Shown piece by piece: positions 12,460 to 22,005 of a stretch of 64,000 bases of DNA (the stretch's first letter is position 1; each line of letters begins with the position of its first letter). Below the pieces are notes generated by a model. That model searched no databases. It saw nothing but the letters and a program-made list of their open reading frames with translations, and was not told the origin of the DNA. The translations under genes were made by a program, and so were the position numbers. The stretch comes from Acorus gramineus (taxonomy: Eukaryota; Streptophyta; Magnoliopsida; Acorales; Acoraceae): the NCBI GenBank assembly GCA_030737835.1, contig CM060850.1, positions 14,588,068-14,652,067 on the forward strand, written 5' to 3'.

Positions 12460-13668
12460 ATGGTTCTCCTCACCCGCACCAACATCCCCACAACAGAAAA
12501 CCAAGAAGAACAACAACAACAAGAAGATCAAGAACCCTCTCTTGATGAGGGACTGCTCTACGTGCCCCTCATCAACCACCAGGGCTTCTGGTTCCCCCAC
12601 CCGGGCTTCCTCCAAGGCGTCACCGCCGCCCAACACCACTTCGTTGCCCGTTCCAAAGATGTAATTGTCACCTCCGCCCCTAAATCCGGCACCATTTGGC
12701 TCAAAGCACTCCTCTTCGCCACCGTCAACCGCAAATGCCTCTCCTTCACCGACGACGATCACCCTCTTGTCAATCTCAACCCCCATGACTGCGTCCCCTT
12801 CTTGGATTCACAGGTATACATGGCATTACTCCAGAAAGATAATTATTTATAACTTATATAATAAGTCATAATTTTTTTTTTATTATATTTTTAATTATTC
12901 TTATTGATAATGAAGAAAGCATTGTTATACAAATAGATATGACATGAATACTGCGTACAGAGACCAGCCGCTAAAACTCACTTGTTTTCATCAACACAGG
13001 TTTACTCAAAGACGCCTCCATCCCCGGACATTGAAGCCCTCCCTTCGCCAAGGCTCTTCGCGACGCACGTCCCATACCCGTTGCTCCCAATCTCCATTCC
13101 AGGGTCCGGTTGCAAGATCGTCTACCTCTCCCGGGATCCAAAAGACTCCTTGGTCTCCCTCTGGCACTTCATCAACGCCGCAAAACCAGAGACCTCCGAA
13201 CCCCTCCCCCTCGATCGGGCGGTCGATTCCTTCGTCCGTGGCGCGACCCCATACGGACCCTTCTGGGACCAGGCGATGGCGTACTACAAAGAGAGCTTAG
13301 AGAGTCCAAAGAGGGTGCTTTTCATGAGATATGAGGAGCTTCATAAAGACCCGTTTGGGGAGCTGAAGAGGTTGGCGGAGTTCGTTGGGTGTCCGTTCAC
13401 GGAGGAGGAAGAGAGGGGAGGTGTTGTGGGGGAGATAGTGGAGATGTGTGGGTTTGAGAGGTTGGTGGGGTTGGAGGTGAACAAGAGGGGGAAGATGGAG
13501 ATGGGGAAGGCGGAGGTGGAGAATAGGGTGTTCTTTAGGAAGGGGAGGGTTGGGGATTGGGAGAATTACTTGACTGAGGAGATGGCGGAGCGTGTTGAGA
13601 GGGTGGTGGAGGAGAGGCTGAAGGGGTCCGGGTTGAGCTTTGGCGGTAATACTATGTCTGGAGCTTGA
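12460..13668 (+). CDS. Cytosolic sulfotransferase (SOT family), two exons
   Basis: Exons 12460-12813 and 13000-13668 join in phase 0 (GT..AG intron of 186 bp) to encode 340 residues, normal for plant cytosolic sulfotransferases. These enzymes move a sulfonate group from PAPS to hydroxyl groups of small molecules such as flavonoids, steroids, desulfoglucosinolates or hydroxyjasmonate. The PAPS 5'-phosphosulfate loop appears as APKSGTIWLKAL (Ile replaces the second Thr of the usual SGTTW), the 3'-phosphate site as YLSRDPKDSLVSLWHF, and the C-terminal region IV as RKGRVGDWENYL. An in-frame upstream Met exists at 12304, but the Met at 12460 precedes a typical low-complexity E/Q-rich N-terminus and lies after the TATA-like site. 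The substrate cannot be told. GC-rich codons contrast with the AT-rich surroundings. A truncated inverted copy sits at 9184-9786. Confidence 0.93.
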
Positions 13669-13814
13669 TATTGTGTTTACTTTCTTATGAGGTCTCTGTG
13701 GGAGCTGTGCTAGTGGTAAGCCAGGCAATTATCGGATAAGTGTTTGTATTTGTAGCTTGGTACATGAGAAATAAAAAAAATTATCTGATGTTTAAATATG
13801 TGAAGTATGGATAT

Positions 13815-14307
13815 CAATGTAGCGAAAAATTAAAACAAAGATTTAACAAATATTGAGATCCTTCAATAAACCACAATTCTTAAAGAGAATAATAAAACTC
13901 ACAAATATATTATTAAAACCTTAAATTACAAATATTTCTTTTATACTAAAAAGTTACTAAAAATAGTAAAAATGAAAATTTATTATAACTAACTCTAGAG
14001 GATCTTAGAAGATCTTCGGATTTGATTTCAGTCAAATCCAAATTATTATGAAGGAGATATGCAGAATCTAAAAAGTTACTAAAAATAACAAAAATGCCAT
14101 TTTAAGGGCTGAAAAATGAAAAAAATAAGCGCGCCATATTTTGTAGATCTTCTAGATATCTACTTCCGGTAAAAATTTCAGGCAATTCCGAGTTCGGGGC
14201 GCCATTTATTTCTACTAGCCGGTTTTTCTGTAAATATTTGAAAATCTCAAAATGGACCCTTTCGGGTTCATCGCTCTTGGAACGCGTCCGCCACCTGTTC
14301 TGCATCA
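13815..14307 (-). repeat. 3' LTR of the CRM-like element
   Basis: It aligns along its length with 25015-25515, with scattered substitutions and a small indel near 13895. On the minus strand it starts TGATGCAGAACAGG. The last codons of the integrase frame lie in it, ending at 14268. Confidence 0.85.
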
Positions 14308-15815
14308 GTCCCTTCCACTTCGAAAGAACTCGACCTCGAGTTAGGATCTGGATAGAGAGGTTCTTCCTCATGATACTCGTATAAATCTGCCACATTGAAA
14401 GTCCGAGAAATTCCCATGTCTGTTGGTAGCTCAATGACATATGCATTATCATTGATCTTCTTCAAAACCTTGTACGGGCCATATTTCTTGGGCTTCAGTT
14501 TGTTGTAGCTTCCCACTGGAAACCTCTCCTTATGCAAGAAAACTATGACATAATCGCTTTCCTCGAATAATTTGGAGCATCGATGCTTGTCGGCGGCCGC
14601 TTTGTACTTCGCATTGGTTTGCTCGAGCTTTTTTTTTACTTCTTCTTGCATGGCATGAGCTTGTTCTCCCATAGCCTCTGCCGCAACTCTCATGCCGGGA
14701 CCTTTAGGTAGTCGTACTAAGTCCACAACATGTTTTCGGACAAAAATATACACTAGTGCAAAAGGAGACTTTCCTGTCGAATGATGAACAGCACTATTGT
14801 ATGCAAACTCCATCTGTGGTAGCGCGTGATCCCACTACTTGGGCTTGTCCCCACAAATACTATGAATCATGTTGCCCAAGGTTGTATTTGTTACCTCCAT
14901 TTGGCCATCAGATTGTGGATGTACAGTACTACAATGGTTCAACAAAGTATCGAACATCTTCCACAATGTCACTCAAAAATGACTAAGGAACTTCGTATCA
15001 TGATCAGAAGTGATGGACTGAGGAACTCCATGTAAACGAACTACATCATGGAAGAATAATCGCGCAATATGAGAGCCGTCTGACGTCTTGCAACATGGGA
15101 TGAAGTGAGCCATCTTCGAGAACCTGTCGACCACCATGAACACAAAATCTACATCTCTTTGGGTACGAGGAAGACCCAACACGAAATCCATAGACAAATC
15201 TTCCCAGACACCATTAGGAATAGGTAAAGGCATGTAAAGACCAGTATTTTGGGACTGACCTTTGGAGGTTTGACAAATGTAACACTTCTTAACAACGATC
15301 CCGACATCTTTCTTCAACTTAGGCTAGAAATACCTCTCTTCTACACTGGTAATGGTCTTGTCTTAGCCCAAATGTCCGCTCAAGCCACCACCATGTAAAT
15401 CACGAATCAATTTCTCCCTCAGAGAAGATCTTGGGATGCACAATTGATTCCCTCGAAATACATATCCGTCAGTGATGTGGAAATCATTAACGGCCTGGTT
15501 CTGTCCGCACTTAGTCCAAATGCCTTTGAAATCATCATCTTCAGCATATAAATCCTTGAAGCACTCGAAACCCACAATCTCATGGGATATCGTCATCAAT
15601 ACGTTGGCTCGACGACTCAATGCATCAACAACTCGATTAGTAGCACCAGATTTATGACGAATAACAAAAGAAAATTTTTGAAGAAAAGTAGACCACCTGA
15701 TGTGCATCTTGTCCACGTGTTTTTGGTTGTTTAGAAACTTTAAGGCTTGATGATCAGAATATAGCACGAATTCTCATTGAATCAAATAATGTTCCCATTG
15801 TTTCAAGGCGCGCAC
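14268..15815 (-). pseudogene. RNase H C-terminal part and integrase of the CRM-like element
   Basis: From the minus strand: the end of RNase H ([14 protein letters not shown] at 15725-15767, then [18 protein letters not shown]), the spacer with GGLSGHLG at 15363-15390, the integrase zinc-binding region ([12 protein letters not shown]), the catalytic core ([16 protein letters not shown], then [14 protein letters not shown]) and the C-terminal region with [18 protein letters not shown] and [13 protein letters not shown]. In-frame stops occur near 15361 and 15761 and a frame change near 14975, so it is inactive. It continues RNase H from the far side of the nested insertion, at 22006. Confidence 0.85.
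14309..14320 (-). other. Polypurine tract of the CRM-like element
   Basis: The minus strand reads AAGTGGAAGGGA directly before the 3' LTR, the expected primer site for plus-strand DNA synthesis. It is also within the integrase reading frame. Confidence 0.6.
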
Positions 15816-16081
15816 CACGTGTTATATATGTGTCACTTTTTGGCCTGTTGGTAACCATTGGAGCATTTTAGCAGTTTTTGAAATTTTTACATTTTTCGAT
15901 CGGAACCGCATAATTTTGGACTGCTAGCTATCGTCCGAGTTAGAGGACTCCGATTGAAAATCTAACTGCATATTATGTGTCCTGGTGCCGTTTTAAGCCA
16001 CTCGTGAAAATTTCATCGAATTCCGGCAACGTTTCCGAAATTTCGCAGTTCCGGGGCGTATCTGGGTTTTTAAGTCGCTCA

Positions 16082-16092
16082 CTATATAAAGG
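16082..16092 (+). promoter_or_regulatory. TATA box of the family B LTR
   Basis: CTATATAAAGG, followed by CT-rich leader sequence; the equivalent sequence on the minus strand of the 49411-52316 copy is at about 52040-52055 (TATATAGAG orientation reversed). Probably the U3 promoter of the parent element. Confidence 0.5.
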
Positions 16093-17738
16093 TGGGATCT
16101 AATTTTCGAAATCACTATTCATCATCCCTACCAACCCTTCCCCTCTCTCCTCTCTCTCATTTTTCTCCCTTTTGAGGCCCTTAGTGTTGTACCTGTGTCA
16201 TTTGGAGCGCTCTGTTTGAAGATTTTGGATACATAAATTTTTTCGTAAGTTATGTATTTCCAATTTGCCATTTGGATTTGATTTTGTAAAAATCCAAGAT
16301 GAAGAGATTTAATTCTGATTTTATTATGAGATGTCCAGTTTTGAGTTAGCTTCCGCACAGAAGTGGAATTAGATCAACTGGATTCTTGTAGTAAAAGTTA
16401 TGGGTATTCTTCCAAGTGAACCCCGGGGATGAGAAATTCTGGCAGCAGCCCTGTTCCATGTTTGGCTCTAAATTCGGAATAGCTAGAGAGGTTATTTGAT
16501 CATGTTATAAACATGAAAGTTGTAGCTAATCTTCTTAGCTTTCCATCGGTTTTGGAATTGAGCCATTCGGAGCTATATCGAGAAAGTTATGGCTGTTCCA
16601 GTGAAGCTTGCGCAGAATTTCAAGTCGGAGGGCGACTTAGTAAATTTTCCTTAAGATATTTGATAAATATCTCTTTCTCCTCTCTCTCCACCTCCCAAAT
16701 GTCCACGAGTAGCTTTTCTTGCCTCTCTTTCTCTCTTGCAAACACACCCCCATGTGTTTGGTTAAAAGCCTCAAAGAGGGGAGAAGGTGGAGGAAGAAGT
16801 GGAGGTGGGTTGTGTTGTTGTTGCTTGTTTCTTCCCTTCTCTCAATCTCTCTTTGCATGATCTCCCCCCCCTGATTTTCGGCTGAAGAGGAGGCTGAGGA
16901 GAGGCTGAGGAGGTGGTGGTGTGGTGGTGGCGGTTGAGGTGGTCGCGGGTGCGTTGAGGGCCCCCGAACCTCCCCCTTTCGTTCCCCCTCCAAGGTGAGC
17001 CTTTCCCCTCCTTTTCTTGATTTTCTTGGTTTAAAGGAGTGTTGGGAAGGTCATGCATGTTGGGTGGATGTGTTAGGGTGTGTGTGAGGGGTTGGGGAGG
17101 GTTAAAATGAGCTTGGAGTGGGCTGGGCGCGAGCAAGGCGTGGTTTGCGCGCAGGCGTGCGCTGGCGGGGGCAGTCGGGCGCGCAGACGCGCGCGGGCGT
17201 GCGCGCGAGCGTGCGCGCGCGCGGGCAAGGCGCCTGGGCATGTGCCTGGGCGCTGGGCAGGGCACCTGGGCACTGTGCTTGGGTGCTGGGCAGGGCGCCT
17301 GGGCATGCGCCTGGGCGCAGTGCTGGGGACCAGTGCGCGCGGTGCTGGGGACCAATGCGTGCGCGTGCTGGGGCGTGCGTGCAATGCGCGCGGGGGCGCG
17401 CTGGGCTGGACGCGCGGTGCGCGCGGGCGCGCGCGAGCGTGCGCGTGCGTGCGGCGGTGCGTCGGGGCGTGCGGGCGGGCGTGCGGCAGTACGCCGGTGG
17501 TGTCCGGGCGTGCGGGCTGAGTTCGGCAGGGCGCCTTGGCGCGCGGGCCGGGGCTCGGCGGTGCGCCCGAGGCGGGTGGCCGTGCGTGCGGTTGCCCGGT
17601 GGGCTCGGGAGTGAGTCGGGATGCTCGGATACACGTGCGTACGGGCCGTATGTACGTTTATCCGAGTGTTGGGTATTTTAGATGTATTTTTGGGTATTTT
17701 ATGCATTGTTCTCACCATATTGAATGTCTGTCTTGCAG

Positions 17739-17774
17739 ATCTAGACGGACGGTCGCGCGACGACCCCGATTCCG
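17739..17774 (+). other. 36-nt exon-like block in LTR unit 1
   Basis: Bounded by CTTGCAG on the left and GTGAGTGG on the right, an optimal pair of splice sites. The block starts ATCTAGACGGACGGTCGCG. The same 36-nt block with the same boundaries occurs at 20515-20550 and, on the minus strand, at 50846-50881. This copy holds a TAG in the frame that is open in the other two. Confidence 0.5.
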
Positions 17775-20514
17775 GTGAGTGGGACAATCCAACCCAGTAG
17801 AGAGGCGTTATACGCACTTGGGCGTATACCGACCTCTCCTGGGGCACCGTGGATTATATTAACCTGTAATAATATGTATTACATGTGAGCATGATGTTAA
17901 ATGTAGAATGCATGCTACCCTAGGCTTTTATGTTAGGGACTTGCACCCATAGGATAGGTGTAAGAGCCATGCACCATGCCTCCTGTTTTCATGCTAGGAA
18001 ACCTCGGCCTATGCATGCGTCCTACTAGTTTATTTATTAAATTAAATGCTAGTGTATGTTAAATCGCATGCCTTAGGTAATATTATCGGGAGGAGCCTTG
18101 CGAGGACAGCGGTGAGACCCGTGTTAGGGTACTCCGTGTTCCTTGTTTGGTTGTCGGGATGTCCTGTATCGGGACCTCATGCTGCCCTCCCAAGGTTTCT
18201 AGTCCCATTAATATTATAAATAATGTTATATAACTGTTATGACTATTAGCATGTTAGTGAATATTATAGGGGAGGGGCCTTGCGAGGACAGCGGTGAGAC
18301 CCGGGTTAGGGTACTCCGTGTTCCTTGTTTGGTTGTCGGGGTATCCTATATCGGGAACTCACGCCGCCCTCCCGAGTTTCTTTCCCCCAATGATATTCCA
18401 ACCTTGCTTTTATTGTTCATGTTCCCCGCATCCTGGTTATGCGCCCTGGAGGAACTCTGAAGAGTTCATGACATTAGAGTTGTTGAGGCGTGTAATCGGC
18501 GGATCCGAGTGGATCATATGCGTATGAATAGGCTGTTCTGTTCCCTTCGTTGGATCCGGTAGAGACTACCCCAGCGTTAGACAGGGCCTTCCTGACAGAG
18601 GGCTCCCATTAGTAGGCACCTCCTGATTTGGTGACGGACTGTGCTAAATGTGGGAGTAGACCAGGCGGCCTACGGAGTGGAGGAGAGACTATCGGTGGAC
18701 CAAGGGTGACCAACAGCCTAGTCAGTCCCAAAATCCTATGTCACCCGTGGTAGGGTGAGGGTGAGGGTGTAGTGGGTTGGCGATGAGCGACCTACTGGAT
18801 ATGTGAATGGATGATTATCAGTCCCAATAGCCTATGTCACCCATTGATGGGTGAGGGTGAGGGTGTGGTGGTTCGGCGAAGTACGAACCACTGGATCATG
18901 TTGTTATGTCTTAGAGGCTGGATAAATAATGGAATTGTGGTAAATATTGTCTGTGATGCTTGGGTTGTGCTATTCACTGAGCGTGTGGCTCACCCCTCGC
19001 ATATGTTTTTCCCCAGTGGTCACTGAGCCTGAGCTAGAGCCGGAGCAGCAGTTGGAGCTTTCCGAGGGATTTCTTCAGTAGCGGAGCAGCGCTACGTTCC
19101 GCGAGTGCCAGAGGCTATCAGCATCCCTTCTTGACTGTATGTATTTGATTTCCGTGCTTGGCACGTGTTTGTATATGTTCAGTTGTATTTGTGTATATTG
19201 GCTCTCACAGGACAGATGATTGAGTATCGAGTCTGTAGAATGTTTATTCACAGATTCAGTCTTTTGCTTCCGCATTTGGTGTATATATCATGTCAGCCCT
19301 TTTGTTGCATGTGTGTCTTCCTAGTTGTCTGTGTATGATATATTATTGACCTCCTGTGTAGATTCTGATATTATATATACACTTGTCGCGTCCCGGGGTT
19401 GGCCGCCCTGGGGCGTGACACTTAGACCCCTCAAAACCAAAAACCCAAAACCTAAGAAGTGTAGATCGGGTCTCGATCTACACCCCGGTGCCTTCAAATC
19501 CCGTTTTCGGCGATCCTAGCCTCCCCATCCTCCTTCCTTTCTCCTCTGTTTCGGGCCGTTTCGAAGGCCGTGATAGATCGGGGCGTAGGAGGGCCTTTGA
19601 GAAAGGTTTCGGTGCGCGGAGAGCACCCGGTCACATCTTCCTCCCCCTTGGTAAGCTTTCTTTCCCTCTTTTTCATGCTTAGATGCTTGATAGGAGGGGG
19701 TGTTTGTGTTTGGGAGGTGGTCGGCGGCTGTGGGAGGTCGTCAGAGGTGGTTGGGGGCGGTCGGAGGCCGTCAGAGGCCATTGAGTGGTGGTGGAGGTGC
19801 TCGGGCAGGGTGGGGGTCTGTCCCGGGCAGCAGGCAGCGGCGGCAGCAGCCCAGGCCGCGCGTAGGCTGGGCGCGTGCGTGCGCGCGGCGTGCGCGCGGG
19901 CGTGCGCTCGGGGGGAGCTGGTGGCCAGCAGAGCGCGCATGCAGGGCGTGCGTGCTGGTCGAGCTGGTCGCGCGGGTCTCTGCGCGAGGAGCTGGTCGCG
20001 TGGGTCTGGTGCAAGGGCTGGTCGGGTTGGCGGGTGCTGGGGTTGATGGCCGAAGCAGTGGTGGTGCGCGCGGGGCGCGGCGAGGCGGCTGTGGTGCGCG
20101 CGGGGCGCGGCGAGGTGGCGGAGGTGCACGCGGGGTGTGCGCGGGGTGAGGCGCTGCGCGCGGGGGCGTGCGGGGTGCTCGCGGGCCGGCGCGAGGCATG
20201 CGGGGCGCGCGCGGGCTGCTGCGGCTGGGCGCAGTGGACGCGCGGTGCCCCGGGTGGTGCGGCAGCGTGTCCAAGAGGCGGGCAAGGGCCCGGCGGCGCG
20301 CGGGGTGAGCGGGCTGAGGCGCGGCGATGCACCCGGGGGGTCGGGTGGCCGTGCGGGTGGTTGCCGGCCGTGCGGGTGGTTGTCGGGGTGCTCGGGCTAG
20401 CATGCGTACGGGTCGTATGCACGTTTGCCTGAGCGTTGGGTATTTATTTGTGTGTTTTGTGTATTTTGGGATAATTGTGGATTATACTCACCCAGTTGAT
20501 ACCTTGTCTTGCAG

Positions 20515-20550
20515 ATCTCGACGGACGGTCGCGCGTCGACCCGACTTCCG
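20515..20550 (+). other. 36-nt exon-like block in LTR unit 2
   Basis: Same CTTGCAG..GTGAGTGG boundaries; twelve open codons reading ISTDGRASTRLP. Conserved in length with the other two copies while the GC-rich zone just upstream has diverged strongly. Confidence 0.5.
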
Positions 20551-21309
20551 GTGAGTGGGACAACCCTACCCAGTTTGGGAGGCGCTACATGCCTTTGAGC
20601 GTGTACCGTCCTCCCCTGGGGCACATAGTTAGTATTAACTGCTTTGTTATAATCCATGTAAGCATGATGTGTGTTTAGAATGCATGCCACCCTAGACTTG
20701 TATGTTAGGGACTTGCACCCTTAGGATTTGTGCATGAGCCGTGTATCATGTCACCCGTTATCATGCTAGGAAAGCCCCGACCTGTGCATGCGTCCTATTA
20801 GTTTGATTTACTTAATTAAATGCAAGCTTTAATATTGATAGCATGCTTAGGGAATACAAGGGGGCCTTGCGAGGTTAACACTGAGACCCGGGTTAGGGTA
20901 CTCCGTGTTCCTTGTTTGGTTGTCGGGTGTCCTACATCGGGACCTCAGGTTACCCCCCCCCCAGGGTCTCTTTTCCCCTTTTTGTTTTATTTACTTCCCC
21001 GCATCCTGGTTATGCGCGCTGGTGGAATTCTGAGGAATTCAAGACATTAGAGTTGTAGAGATGTGCTGTCAGCGGATCCGAGTGGATCATATGCGATGGA
21101 TAGGCTGTTCTGTTTCCCTTCGTTCGATCCGTGTAGAGACTACCCCGGCGTTGGAAAGGTTGTCCCGTGCAGGGGTTTCCATCAGTAGGCGCCTCCTGAT
21201 CTGGTAGAAGGACTGCGCCGAACGTGGGAGTGGCCAAACGACCTACGGAGTGGGGAGAGACTATCGGTGGACCGAGGGTGACCAACAGCCTAGTCAGTCC
21301 CAAGAGCCT

Positions 21310-21425
21310 AGGTCACCTGTTGAGAGGTGAGGGTGAGGGTATGGTGGGCCGGCGATGCGACGACCCACAGGATTGTGTATGGATGATTATCCGCCCTTTA
21401 AGTCCCAACATCCTTGGTCACCTGT

Positions 21426-21456
<31 letters not shown>

Positions 21457-21457
21457 A
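21310..21457 (+). repeat. GGTGAG minisatellite with G-quadruplex potential
   Basis: Two blocks of GGTGAGGGTGAGGGT type. The longer, at 21428-21456, holds five GGG runs separated by TGA, enough for an intramolecular G-quadruplex. Equivalent shorter arrays occur in unit 1 (18755-18775, 18848-18870) and in the copy at 49411-52316 (49955-49972, 50056-50078). Confidence 0.7.
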
Positions 21458-22005
21458 TGGCGGTTCGGCGATGTGACGAACCCCCGGATTGTGTTGTTTA
21501 TGCCGTTTGGGGCCTATGACTTGATTAAATATGGTTAATATGAACTGTATGCATGGGTTGTGCTATTCACTGAGCGTGTGGCTCACCCCTCGCATATTAT
21601 CTTTTTCAGTGATCTCTGAGGGAGGAGCTTCCCGAGCGACTACACCAGTAGAGGAGTAGCGCCACGTCCCACGAGTTTTGAGGCCATCAGCACCCTTCTC
21701 TTGTTGTATGTATATATCTCTGTGCTTGGGCACCTAGTTGGACTTTGTATGGATTGTATTTGTGTATATATAGACATGTTGGCTCTCACAGGACTTATGA
21801 TTATGTATCGAGTCTGTAGTATGTTTAGATTACAGATTCAGTCTTTTAGCTTCCGCATTTGGTGTATATATTATGTCAGCCCTGCTTTATCTGTGTTGTC
21901 ATTTTTAGTTGTTGTTTGTGGTATATTATTGAACTCTTGTTACTGATATCATATATATACACTTGCCGCGTCCCGGGGACGGCCGCCCTGGGGCGTGACA
22001 CCACA

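Larger units (their letters stand above)
15820..19420 (+). repeat. Long LTR unit 1 (complete)
   Basis: Starts TGTTATATATGTGTCAC, has a TATA-like TATATAAAGG near 16083-16092 followed by a CT-rich leader, a GC-rich variable zone (17110-17640) dominated by GCGCGC and GGGCGC runs, then a well-conserved 3' part from about 17640, ending GGGGCGTGACA at 19420. Confidence 0.75.
15820..22000 (+). mobile_element. Nested non-coding GC-rich element: two head-to-tail long LTRs (family B)
   Basis: It begins TGTTATATATGTGTCAC and ends GGGGCGTGACA, with target duplication CCACG/CCACA at 15815-15819 and 22001-22005; removing it restores the RNase H frame of the host element. It holds two related units: 15820-19420 complete, and 19421-22000 lacking its 5' end. 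A single complete copy lies at 49411-52316 on the other strand with its own TTTGG duplication, which identifies the unit as a solo LTR of about 2.9-3.6 kb. The parent retrotransposon, with its coding region, is not in the window. The tandem arrangement probably reflects recombination between LTRs that deleted the internal region. No genuine protein is encoded. Confidence 0.78.
19421..22000 (+). repeat. Long LTR unit 2 (5'-truncated)
   Basis: Begins abruptly at CTTAGACCCCTC, which matches an internal site of the family (compare 51930-51965 on the minus strand). It then repeats the leader with GATCTACACCCCGG, a GC-rich variable zone at 19780-20390 and the conserved 3' part, ending GGGGCGTGACA. 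Its TATA-bearing 5' region is missing. Confidence 0.75.

Noticed and set aside
16771-17847. Long minus-strand open frame of 358 residues, rich in Arg, Ala and Pro
   Set aside because: Open frames occur on both strands and all frames of this GC-rich LTR zone because stop codons are AT-rich; there is no domain, and other LTR copies do not conserve the frame.
19494-20432. Several overlapping frames of 150-260 residues on both strands
   Set aside because: Same composition artefact in LTR unit 2.
21421-21460. GAGGGT runs considered as telomeric repeats
   Set aside because: Plant telomeres are TTTAGGG; the GGTGAG unit is specific to this LTR family.
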